From Roseovarius sp. MMSF_3281 (GTDB taxonomy: Bacteria; Pseudomonadota; Alphaproteobacteria; Rhodobacterales; Rhodobacteraceae), in the NCBI RefSeq assembly GCF_030733685.1, contig NZ_JASHIM010000002.1, positions 1 to 64,000 of the forward strand: 64,000 bases of DNA, in the 5' to 3' direction. Shown in pieces: positions 20,001-27,143 of the stretch. Made by a program: the position numbers and the translations under genes. The notes under the pieces are model-generated. The model ran no database searches, was not told where the DNA came from, and worked only from the letters and a program-made list of their open reading frames with translations. Numbering within the stretch: the stretch's first letter is position 1; each line of letters opens with the position of its first letter.

Positions 20001-20930
20001 GCGGACGCCCGGCTTTCAACCGTGTTTGAATCCCTGCTCGATAAGATTCAGCCCGACATCGTTCATTTTCACTGCATCCAACGCTTAACCAGCTCGGTCG
20101 TGAACACGGTACGCTACAGGAATATTCCATACTTCATCACGCTGCATGACAGTTGGTGGATTTCCCCCAACCAGTTCGTGATCGATGAAAATGGTGTGGC
20201 CGAGTACTACGATTACGCGAAACAGGATCAGCCCGATTTCCCAGACCGCGCCCGGGCCTTGGCCCGCCCCCTCAAATCCGCCTCCGGGCTTCTTGCCGTG
20301 TCCGAGAAATTCGCAGAATTGCACCGCGCATGTAACCTGAAGAACGTGATCACGGTTGAAAACGGGGTTTCACCGCTAAAGGCACTCCCCAAACAACCTT
20401 CATCCACTGGCCGGGTGCGCCTTGCACATATCGGCGGCGCCTCCCGTCACAAAGGCATCCATCACGTCCGAAACGCGCTTTCGGCAAACGATTACTCTAA
20501 TCTGGAATTGCTCCTGATTGATCACGCCATGCCCAGCGGCTCGGAACGGCACGAGGTCTGGGGCACAACCCCGGTCACCATCAAAGGCAAGGTTCCGCAA
20601 TCAGAGGTCAGCAGCCTCTATGCGCAAATCGATATCCTCTTGGCCCCGTCCATCTGGCCGGAAAGCTATGGCCTTGTAACCCGGGAAGCGATGACTTGCG
20701 GCACTTGGGTTATTGCCTCTGACCAAGGCGCTATCGGCGCCGATGTCAAAGAAGGCGTGAATGGGCATCTCGTTGATGTATCCACCTATGAAGGCTTGGC
20801 CAATTGCCTTTGGCAGGTGAATGACAACGCTGAAAAATACCTGGAGAGCCCGCAGGAAATACCACAGCTGCGTTCGGTAAATGAACAGGTCGAGGATTTG
20901 GTAAAAATTTATAATGGGATTTTGAAGTAA
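17025..20930 (+). CDS. Giant multidomain glycosyltransferase with two GT-B modules
   Basis: This 1301-residue protein has three parts. Residues about 30-300 carry repeats of the FDxxxYLxxNxDVAxAGxxxxxHYLxxG type seen at the ends of many bacterial glycosyltransferases (FDSDVYLQINKDVADAG with HYLEYG). Residues about 550-900 form one GT-B unit (KRVALIGNEDLYQCKLYR, a YEIDDVVFD motif, then EIKWMEAGMFGTPSV). Residues about 915-1301 form a GT4 unit (YPPQAIGGATRVV, HIGGASRHKGIHH, LAPSIWPESYGLVTREAM). It probably adds or polymerises two different sugars. ATG 17025 is the only reasonable start. Confidence 0.82.
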   Translation: MAISEKNNPSKTHSNTRNKKQNDGLTTRSGDLPAGFDSDVYLQINKDVADAGITDGAQHYLEYGRSELRTLLPENTGLKHPESRMLSSNQRTRWIEELAEMSEQTPLDEIVENHPRAAWLWSGFTLSGYLSEHGDIAAAIEDPLFAAFHFLEIGLEEARKAHSDDWDAEYIEKRYGLSFDPDGTEVVQVLSGLLAQGHDPLEIALTEAQQWELSGLYGTELCKMFDHEHYHAMANHDGMPPADFDRPTCIAHFINHGIAATRSINPEAEFDATFYSNEIDDTLLTSLLQDHSEEELENFQNGDTSEQIKSKLYRHWLSRGLRLGLTPNLKAWAKKYHAIDVPSEIIDQLPLYRVAAKLPSEATQREVLDQLLLDPRAGLAAIDITPDAAAEFTVAMADRFAITDRQDQAEWLYWQILNQAQNNNRAKRHLSDLLQRKGRSDIAQILRKQVPQSQDSGWNTLALAELELDNNRVHEAANRLFDFPVEFLKDISIAKKKSELSNRLFHTIWGNLNGYLDLFGISETQNIIRKALSACTPEFSSTERSHVIKRVALIGNEDLYQCKLYRVDQKADQLSAAGYDVTIISPSHGLAEFKRDLSNFDAAIFFRVPAFPPIIDAIISANQNGVTTFYEIDDVVFDTEHFPPSFESYAGTIDKQHYAQMACGVPLFEHAMGLCDYGIASTATISELMKEKVRTGKVIEHHNALGKLHMTAIRENAGSRTEPGEDRPLVIFYGSGTKAHKEDFHDILEPALAEIVKRYPGKVEIRLVGYFGTFKHLDMESDPVTIIEPVWDFEDFCAMVAKADINLSVLTDSLLTDAKSEIKWMEAGMFGTPSVVSATATHRETIEDRVTGFLCRTTQDFTNALDMLVSDAGLRKQIGEAAREVILSRYSIESMGQNLRDAFHDIRPGQSDTTRVLVVNVFYPPQAIGGATRVVHDNVKLIHENYKDRFEVEVVCTLEGGHTPLDVTTYGHEGVRVHAITAPSMENGDMTAADARLSTVFESLLDKIQPDIVHFHCIQRLTSSVVNTVRYRNIPYFITLHDSWWISPNQFVIDENGVAEYYDYAKQDQPDFPDRARALARPLKSASGLLAVSEKFAELHRACNLKNVITVENGVSPLKALPKQPSSTGRVRLAHIGGASRHKGIHHVRNALSANDYSNLELLLIDHAMPSGSERHEVWGTTPVTIKGKVPQSEVSSLYAQIDILLAPSIWPESYGLVTREAMTCGTWVIASDQGAIGADVKEGVNGHLVDVSTYEGLANCLWQVNDNAEKYLESPQEIPQLRSVNEQVEDLVKIYNGILK

Positions 20931-21012
20931 AGTGGCAAGGTCTAGTATGACTTGAGTAAACCATATTTGCACCCAAACTCCCATTGAGTCCGAACCTAGG
21001 TTGGAGACTGAA

Positions 21013-21621
21013 GTGAAAAAAACAAACGTATTCACAGCTGGTTATTATGATTCACATGAGCTCAGTGAAATGGGCTTCGCTTTCGTTGGACAAAGCGTTC
21101 AGGTTGCCAAAAATTGCACGATTATCGGCCTAGAGAATATTTCCATTGGCGACAACGTTCGGATTGACGGAGGTACAACGCTCGCCTGCGCAAATGGTCA
21201 ACTCCACATTGGAAGCTACGTACACATCGGTGCTCATTGCTATCTCGCCTGTGGTGCTGGTATTCAACTGCATGACTTTAGTGGCTTATCTCAAGGCGTT
21301 AAAATTTATTCCACTTCGGATGATTATTCAGGCTCATCGCTTACAAATCCAACCGTCCCATCTAAATTTCTCAATGTGAACGAGGCGTTAGTACAAATTG
21401 GCCGACATGTAATAGTCGGGTCCGGTAGTGTAATTCTACCTGGCGTAACAATCAATGAGGGCTCTTCTGTTGGCGCCCTATCACTTGTCAGCAAAAACTT
21501 AGACGCTTGGGGGGTGTATTCGGGCGTACCTGCCAAAAGGCTAAAGGATAGAAAAAGAGATCTTCTGGAGCAAGAAAAGGCTCTTTTATCTGAAAGAGCA
21601 CATCCGCTTCCAAAATTTTAA
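21013..21621 (+). CDS. Hexapeptide acyltransferase of low G+C
   Basis: This 202-residue protein is a left-handed beta-helix acyltransferase: IGLENISIGDNVRIDGG, LHIGSYVHIGAHCYLACG, then VGSGSVILPGVTINEGSSVGALSLV and YSGVPAKRLKDR. It resembles sugar O- or N-acetyltransferases of the WbbJ/maltose acetyltransferase group. The start is GTG 21013, six bases after GGAG. Its base composition is visibly lower in G+C than the genes on both sides, which suggests recent transfer. It is likely transcribed with the giant glycosyltransferase, 82 bases upstream. Confidence 0.75.
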   Translation: MKKTNVFTAGYYDSHELSEMGFAFVGQSVQVAKNCTIIGLENISIGDNVRIDGGTTLACANGQLHIGSYVHIGAHCYLACGAGIQLHDFSGLSQGVKIYSTSDDYSGSSLTNPTVPSKFLNVNEALVQIGRHVIVGSGSVILPGVTINEGSSVGALSLVSKNLDAWGVYSGVPAKRLKDRKRDLLEQEKALLSERAHPLPKF

Positions 21622-21781
21622 AGGCGCTTAAACGATAGGGGCCTAGGGCAAATAAAATTGCTAGCGCAGGTCAACAGTTCTCATCTTCAGTCACTAAAGC
21701 CAGGGTGGTATGAAACTCTCCGCTACTGAGCCACCTTAACTTTTGCCAAGCCCAATGGGGGCATAAATATTTCTCCACCAT

Positions 21782-23029
21782 TCAGGAAAACAATTGGCCC
21801 AACGCCATATGAATGCGCTCTTTCAGCAGCGATACGTTTATCTGCTCAAAATCAGAATAGACCGGGAAGCAGGCACAGCGGTCTTGAAGGTCAAAACTGT
21901 TGGGTGTCTCGACACTCAAAATCTCGCGTGGACCAGTGTAGCCCTTGATGACACCGGGCCAATAATACCGTTTTATCTCAATCCCTTGATCCGAAAACGC
22001 CCCCAGAACATTGGACGTCACCGGTTCTGGAAAGACAACTGGAAAGGTGGACCAAGGCGTGCTGCCGGGCGACTCGGTAAGAGTTAGAAAGGGGAAACTC
22101 TTGAACAAATCATAATAGAACTCGGCGTGCCGAATACGGCCTTCTGTAACCTCCTGCATGCTGTCCATTGCAGCATGCCCAATCGCCGCGCGAAACTCGT
22201 CGAGTTTTGCATTCTGCCCTTCGCCATATGTACGGTCCGAATTGAATCCGAAATTCATGGCGGATTTTATCTTGGGCAGCATTTCCTCTGGCGCTGCAAT
22301 AAGGCCACCTTCTCCGATTGCGAAAGTCTTGGTGGCGTGCAACGAAAAAACCTCGATCTCCCCGCTATCCGAACCAAAACGCATGCTGTTTTCCGGCGCG
22401 CCCAAAGCAGCGGCCGCATCAACGATCAAAGGCAGCCCTCGATCATCGCAAATATCACGTATGGGGCTCAGATCACGGTGCAGGCCGAAGGGACGCACAT
22501 GCACCACGGCGGCAATATCCGGATGCTCCGCCAACGCCGCCTTCAAACTATCGGGGCACAATTCCCAGGTGTCGGCACGAATATCGCAGATAACCGGCTT
22601 GGCACCCGCGGCAAATGCCGCCTGAACAGTCGCCGCAAATGTAAAATCCGGAAGGACGATCTTTTTGCCATAAAGGTCCAAAGCCTGAATAACAGCCACA
22701 AGCCCTGCCGTATTGCTAGAGCACAAAGCACCCGCATAGCCATCCTGCAAATAGGCTTTCGACATGCGCGACGCCAAACTTGTCGCAAGCGCGCCAAAGT
22801 TGGAAAAATACCGGTGTTCATAACACGTTGCCAACCGGTCAACCCATGTGTCCGGCTGAGGAACGACTGGCCTTAAAAACGGAAAAAGCAATGCAAAGCC
22901 CCTATCTAGATACCCCGGGTATACTAAGCGGGAAAGCTCTTGTGCAATCGGCAATTTTCCTTTCGAAAAGCCAAGATTGCCCCGGGCCTGAAAAGTTGCA
23001 TATGGCGCCAAGGAAATCTTCGGCACCAT
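21782..23029 (-). CDS. DegT/DnrJ/EryC1/StrS-family sugar aminotransferase
   Basis: This 415-residue PLP enzyme would convert a nucleotide-activated ketosugar to an aminosugar. Visible signatures are ALCSSNTAGLVAVIQAL near the N-terminal third, VLPDFTFAATVQAAFAAGAKPV, VDAAAALG, and the PLP lysine in SLHATKTFAIGEGG. The first 80 residues are longer than usual for the family. It starts 34 bases downstream of the phage-like cassette on the same strand, so it could be read from that promoter. No matching 4,6-dehydratase or ketosugar partner is adjacent apart from RmlB. Confidence 0.82.
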   Translation of the reverse strand: MVPKISLAPYATFQARGNLGFSKGKLPIAQELSRLVYPGYLDRGFALLFPFLRPVVPQPDTWVDRLATCYEHRYFSNFGALATSLASRMSKAYLQDGYAGALCSSNTAGLVAVIQALDLYGKKIVLPDFTFAATVQAAFAAGAKPVICDIRADTWELCPDSLKAALAEHPDIAAVVHVRPFGLHRDLSPIRDICDDRGLPLIVDAAAALGAPENSMRFGSDSGEIEVFSLHATKTFAIGEGGLIAAPEEMLPKIKSAMNFGFNSDRTYGEGQNAKLDEFRAAIGHAAMDSMQEVTEGRIRHAEFYYDLFKSFPFLTLTESPGSTPWSTFPVVFPEPVTSNVLGAFSDQGIEIKRYYWPGVIKGYTGPREILSVETPNSFDLQDRCACFPVYSDFEQINVSLLKERIHMALGQLFS

Positions 23030-23063
23030 AAGCTGACGATCCTCGCAAACAGCGCCCGCAACA

Positions 23064-23438
23064 TCACCTTTTCAAGCGCGTGATTTCGGTGGGCAAGGGT
23101 GGCCAATCCTGTGTCAGAACGTCCCGGCTTGCGCCCTGCTTGATCTTCTCGTGGCAAGTATCGCGCATTTGATCAATCCAATCACATGCACCCAGGATCG
23201 ATTTCAATTCATCACCGGCAAGGGGCGTCAACCCGGCAACCTTCGTTTCCGATTCGTCAATCACCGCGCGCAAGGCGGCCACACTCAAGGCGCGCACCAT
23301 ATTAAGCTGCTCCTCGAAAGGCAAAGCTTCGAGAATACGCCGCCTTGCCTCCTCCCTGACCAGTTGCGCATGCTTGCGATTTTCGGCGTCCTGCTTGTCG
23401 TCGGATGTAATCACCCGGCTGAAATCAATCGCGGTCAT
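23064..23438 (-). CDS. Small phage tail-fibre-assembly-like protein
   Basis: This 124-residue, mostly helical, charged protein has the segment RRRILEALPFEEQLNMVRAL followed by a helical C-terminus. That layout resembles small phage tail-associated proteins of the DUF4376 kind (recalled pattern, not searched). The start ATG 23438 overlaps the preceding stop codon (ATGA), and GGAGGAGG lies just upstream. Third gene of the DUF2793 cassette. It may fold or assemble the spike protein, but this is inference. Confidence 0.55.
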   Translation of the reverse strand: MTAIDFSRVITSDDKQDAENRKHAQLVREEARRRILEALPFEEQLNMVRALSVAALRAVIDESETKVAGLTPLAGDELKSILGACDWIDQMRDTCHEKIKQGASRDVLTQDWPPLPTEITRLKR

Positions 23439-23746
23439 TCGTTAACCTCCTCCTCTGCAATTGGTAGGGCAATTGGGCCATCTTCACTGACCGACACCTC
23501 CGGTGGAAACCGGCGGTCCGTGGGCGCATTCGCACCATGCGGAAGAAACAACGCAAGGTGCACGACACCGTCGATACGGCTAACGTCACCGGCGATCCAC
23601 GGGCAGTCGATGGAATCACGCGGCAGCAGGCTGTCGTCAGGCAAACTGGTGAAATCCAACGTTAAATCGTTGACCGTGACGGCATCACCGGACTTGCTTA
23701 GCCAAAGTTGCTCATCCGATCGAATAGGGGAAAATCGAATTTTCAT
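23435..23746 (-). CDS. Small cassette protein of unknown function
   Basis: This protein of about 103 residues begins MKIRFSPIRSDEQLWLSK and looks beta-rich, with acidic residues at the C-terminus. I do not recognise a named domain. Two start codons are adjacent; the second (23746) is five bases after GGAGGT. It lies 14 bases after the DUF2793 gene and overlaps the next gene by four bases, so the three form a tight operon. The fibre context suggests a spike-associated or chaperone role. Confidence 0.5.
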   Translation of the reverse strand: MKIRFSPIRSDEQLWLSKSGDAVTVNDLTLDFTSLPDDSLLPRDSIDCPWIAGDVSRIDGVVHLALFLPHGANAPTDRRFPPEVSVSEDGPIALPIAEEEVNE

Positions 23747-23760
23747 CATGCACCTCCTTG

Positions 23761-25092
23761 TCAGAACCAGCGGCCAATAGCAGAGATTTCAACACTCGCG
23801 GCCACGCGCGAACCGCCAAGATCCCAAACGCGAAACGACCCGCCGCTGGGGCCAATGCCCGCAACTGATACACACCGAGGATCCAAGGCATTCGGGGTTG
23901 CAGAAACACGCGGCGATGCTCCAAAACCCGCCGGAAAATTCCACACGGTCGCGCCCGTGCTTTGTACTGTCACGGCATGGCTGCAAATCTGGGTACCATC
24001 CGCAAACCGGACATATTCACCGTTGGCATTCACATCACGTTCGATCACTGCCCCGGTCGGTATCCCGGCGTCTTGCGTGACGGCACCGACAAGATTCAGT
24101 TGCCCCAACTGCGCACGCCACGGCAGCCATGAACCCCCATCCATGACACGCGTGAACACATGGTTCCGGTAAGGCGCTGGATAAAACAGATGGGAAATTT
24201 GCGATCTTACCCCGGATGACCACTCGCTTGTAATCACCACACCCGCCGAGTTTGCCGGCCCCGGCTTGTTGATGCTCGAAACGCCAAAACGGCAAAATGA
24301 ACCTGGCGGCGCTTGATCAAGGTCGTCGCCTGGACAGATAGCAAGCGTCCCTCCCAAGCCAAAGGCACCCGATGTCATCAACCGTCCAGGGGTCGCGTCA
24401 AATGGGTCTTGCTGCACCGCCAGCCCTGTCACAGAGTCCGCGGAAAGCCCCTGCGGCGCGGTGACCACCCCCGAGGTTCCAGATACCGACAGACCAGTAT
24501 GCCACGTCGCGCCGTCGGCACTGACCTTGATCGAAAAACCATCGCTTCCGGCGGTGCCCATCTCGGCCCGCCCCGACCAACCGGTCTGAAACAACAAACT
24601 GGCCGTATCGGCCGCCGCCGCCTTGTTCACCTTCATCTGGTGGCCGGCGCCCTCGTGGCTGAACAAACTCGCCTCCGAGGCCACAGCCAATCGGTTGACC
24701 GCATCGGACCCGGTGTTGACCCCGACACCATCCAGATTCTGGAACTCCGGCGCAAGGCTCTGCCAAGCGCTGCCATCCCACACCGCCATGGCGGCCTCGG
24801 CCTCCACATAGGCCCGCCATCCCGGCAAGGGCGGCATAAAGACCCAACCCTCGCCAACGGCATAAAGCGCCACGGCACCGTCTTGCCCGGCCCAGTCGCC
24901 GCTGCCACCGCTGGCCACGATATGGCGGTCGCCAGCCTCCGGTGCTGCGGGCGGGGCTGTGCGGTCGCGGTCCTTGACGCTCAGTTGCACCACAAGGTCC
25001 AACAGGCGCAGCGCCTCGTTATGCGTGACATGTTTTTGTGCCTGCGACGGCAGGATATAGGGCAGCGACAAGATCGCTGATTGGTCTGACAT
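23761..25092 (-). CDS. DUF2793 phage-like spike/fibre protein (possible gene transfer agent head spike)
   Basis: This 443-residue protein has an N-terminal DUF2793 domain: LPYILPSQAQKHVTHNEALRLLD, GDRHIVASGGSGDWAGQDG and MPPLPGWRAYVEAEAAMAVWDG (residues about 8-120). A glycine-rich, beta-strand-rich fibre-like C-terminal part follows. DUF2793 occurs in phage and gene-transfer-agent fibre or spike proteins of Rhodobacterales; I recall it from the Rhodobacter capsulatus GTA head-spike locus, which binds the capsule. The start is ATG 25092, seven bases after GGGGGA; TTG 25107 is in frame but weaker. No capsid, terminase or lysis genes are nearby. A YGTACR operator cluster lies about 130-210 bases upstream. 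Confidence 0.65.
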   Translation of the reverse strand: MSDQSAILSLPYILPSQAQKHVTHNEALRLLDLVVQLSVKDRDRTAPPAAPEAGDRHIVASGGSGDWAGQDGAVALYAVGEGWVFMPPLPGWRAYVEAEAAMAVWDGSAWQSLAPEFQNLDGVGVNTGSDAVNRLAVASEASLFSHEGAGHQMKVNKAAAADTASLLFQTGWSGRAEMGTAGSDGFSIKVSADGATWHTGLSVSGTSGVVTAPQGLSADSVTGLAVQQDPFDATPGRLMTSGAFGLGGTLAICPGDDLDQAPPGSFCRFGVSSINKPGPANSAGVVITSEWSSGVRSQISHLFYPAPYRNHVFTRVMDGGSWLPWRAQLGQLNLVGAVTQDAGIPTGAVIERDVNANGEYVRFADGTQICSHAVTVQSTGATVWNFPAGFGASPRVSATPNALDPRCVSVAGIGPSGGSFRVWDLGGSRVAASVEISAIGRWF

Positions 25093-25222
25093 CGGCTGGT
25101 CCCCCAAGCATTGTTTCGCCGGGAGAACCTGACCAATGAAAGTTAACGATTGGAAAGTGGACCGCGCGTTGCCCGTTAGTCGGCGTTAACCACGTTGCAG
25201 CGCCCTTATCGGTTGGCCGTTT

Positions 25223-25300
25223 TGTACAATCTGTACAGAATCCTTCAACGCATCCCGGATTTTTGTACAAAACTGCCGGGGTAGATGTACAAGTTGTACA
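25223..25300. promoter_or_regulatory. Second YGTACR operator cluster, upstream of the DUF2793 operon
   Basis: TGTACA half-sites begin at 25223, 25232, 25264, 25286 and 25295. The pairs 25223/25232 and 25286/25295 keep the nine-base spacing seen at the left end of the window. TTTTGTACAAAA (25261-25272) is a perfect palindrome. The last pair is TGTACAA, G, TTGTACA. The sites lie between the end of rmlA and the start of the DUF2793 gene, so only the latter is a plausible downstream target. Confidence 0.6.
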
Positions 25301-25314
25301 AAAATCTGACCGGC

Positions 25315-26187
25315 TTATTTCAAAAGCCCGGCCAGATACGTGCCATAGCGGTTTTTGGCAAACTTCTCGGACCGCGCAATCAGGTCCTCGCGGCTGATCC
25401 ACCCTTGCTCAAAGGCAATCTCATCCGGGCATCCGGTTTGCATGCCTTGGCGTTTTTCCAATGTTCTCACGAAGTTACCTGCATCCAACAGGCTTTCATG
25501 CGTCCCTGTATCCAGCCAGGCATACCCACGCCCCATGCGCTTCACGCTCAAACTACCTTCGTCAAGGTAACTTTCCAAAAGGCTGGTGATCTCCAGCTCA
25601 CCCCGCGCCGATGGGGTCACGTTGCGCGCCCGTTCGGGTGCGCTACCGTCGAGGAAATAAAGTCCGGTTACCGCATAGTTCGATGGTGGAACTTCAGGTT
25701 TTTCAATGATTTGCGTGGCATTGCCGCTTTCGTCGAAGCCCACCACACCATATCGCTCAGGGTCCGACACATGGTAGCCAAAGACCGTGCCACCCTCGGT
25801 CTGCGCACTCGATTCGGCCAGCATCTTGGGCAAGGCATGCCCGAAAAAGATATTGTCCCCCAAGACCATCGCCGAAGGCGCACCATCAAGAAATTCTTCT
25901 GCAAGAACATAGGCTTGCGCCAAGCCATCCGGCGAAGGCTGCTCGATGAACGTCAGGTCCAGACCCCACTGGCTACCATCCCCCAGGGTGCGCTTGAACT
26001 GCTCTTGATCATGCGGCGTCGTGATCACCGCGATTTCCCGAATACCGGCCAGCATCAAAACCGACAAAGGGTAATAAACCATGGGCTTATCGTAGATCGG
26101 CAAAAGCTGCTTCGATACGCCAAGGGTAATCGGATAAAGCCGCGTCCCCGATCCACCAGCCAGAATTATACCCTTACGTTCGGTCAT
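25315..26187 (-). CDS. rmlA: Glucose-1-phosphate thymidylyltransferase
   Basis: RmlA makes dTDP-glucose from glucose-1-phosphate and dTTP, the first step to dTDP-L-rhamnose. The 290-residue length is typical. KGIILAGGSGTRLYP carries the nucleotide loop at the N-terminus, and KQLLPIYDKPMVYYPLSVLM and VLGDNIFFGH follow. It is the last gene of the leftward operon rmlC-rmlB-(fusion)-rmlD-rmlA. Confidence 0.96.
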   Translation of the reverse strand: MTERKGIILAGGSGTRLYPITLGVSKQLLPIYDKPMVYYPLSVLMLAGIREIAVITTPHDQEQFKRTLGDGSQWGLDLTFIEQPSPDGLAQAYVLAEEFLDGAPSAMVLGDNIFFGHALPKMLAESSAQTEGGTVFGYHVSDPERYGVVGFDESGNATQIIEKPEVPPSNYAVTGLYFLDGSAPERARNVTPSARGELEITSLLESYLDEGSLSVKRMGRGYAWLDTGTHESLLDAGNFVRTLEKRQGMQTGCPDEIAFEQGWISREDLIARSEKFAKNRYGTYLAGLLK

Positions 26188-26275
26188 TTTGAAATGCCCC
26201 CATCGTCCAAATTACTTGAAGTTGCCTAAACCAGACCGCACCTTGAAATGCGAGTCCCAAGATCGAAAAACACTG

Positions 26276-27109
26276 TCAGCCCAGAATACGCGGCAGCTCC
26301 TCGCGCCAATCCGGCCGATTGATGCCAAAGGCCGCCTCCGTCGCAGAACAGTCCATGCGCGAATTTGCGGGCCGCTTTGCCGCGGTGGGAAAGGCGGATG
26401 TCGGGATATCCTCGACCTCAACCTCTAATCCGGCCTGCGCGAAAATCTCGCGTGCAAAATCAGCCCAACTTACATCGGGCGCACCCGAAAAATGGTAAAT
26501 CCCGCCAAGATTCGATTTTTCTTTCAATGACTTGGCCATTTGCAGACACGCCTCGGCAATCTTGCGGGCCGGGGTCGGGCCACCAATCTGATCGGCCACA
26601 ATGGTCAGCTTGTCACGCTCCTTGCCCAACCGAAGCATGGTTTTGACAAAGTTCGCACCATGCGGCGAAAACACCCAGGAAGTACGCAAAACCGCCCACG
26701 TGCCCCCCGCCTCGGCGATTTTCTTCTCACCAAGCAGTTTCGAACGACCATATACGCCAAGCGGCCCAACATCGTCATCGGGCCGCCAAGCCGCGACGCC
26801 ACTACCATCAAAGACATAGTCAGTGGAAATATGCACGAAAGGAATGCCAAGCTCAGCACAAGTCTGCGCCATAACACCAGGCGCTTCTCCATTGACCAAA
26901 TTGGCCAGGTCTTCTTCTTCCTCGGCCTTGTCAACGGCGGTATAGGCTGCCGCGTTGATCACAACATCCGGCTGACGTTCCACAATCGCCGCACGACATG
27001 TTTCCGGCTTGCCAAGATCAGCCACATCGCGGCCCACCGCCATGACATCGGCGAGGTCTTGCAACTCCGTGGCGACTTGACCCGACGTCCCAAAAACCAA
27101 GATTCTCAT
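26276..27109 (-). CDS. rmlD: dTDP-4-dehydrorhamnose reductase
   Basis: RmlD reduces dTDP-4-keto-L-rhamnose to dTDP-L-rhamnose. This 277-residue short-chain dehydrogenase has the NAD(P)-binding GTSGQVATEL at the N-terminus, INAAAYTAVDKAEEEED, STDYVFDG and the catalytic YxxxK within YGRSKLLGE. It lies between the methyltransferase-sulfotransferase fusion and rmlA, 88 bases before the latter. Confidence 0.95.
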   Translation of the reverse strand: MRILVFGTSGQVATELQDLADVMAVGRDVADLGKPETCRAAIVERQPDVVINAAAYTAVDKAEEEEDLANLVNGEAPGVMAQTCAELGIPFVHISTDYVFDGSGVAAWRPDDDVGPLGVYGRSKLLGEKKIAEAGGTWAVLRTSWVFSPHGANFVKTMLRLGKERDKLTIVADQIGGPTPARKIAEACLQMAKSLKEKSNLGGIYHFSGAPDVSWADFAREIFAQAGLEVEVEDIPTSAFPTAAKRPANSRMDCSATEAAFGINRPDWREELPRILG

Positions 27110-27143
27110 TTACTGCACCCTTATTTTCTGAGGCCAAGCGGCC

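Noticed and set aside
22127-22876. Open frame of 249 codons on the plus strand
   Set aside because: It is antisense to the DegT aminotransferase, whose motifs are complete.
23064-25092. Complete prophage around the DUF2793 gene
   Set aside because: No integrase, terminase, portal, capsid or lysis gene, and no attachment repeats are visible nearby.
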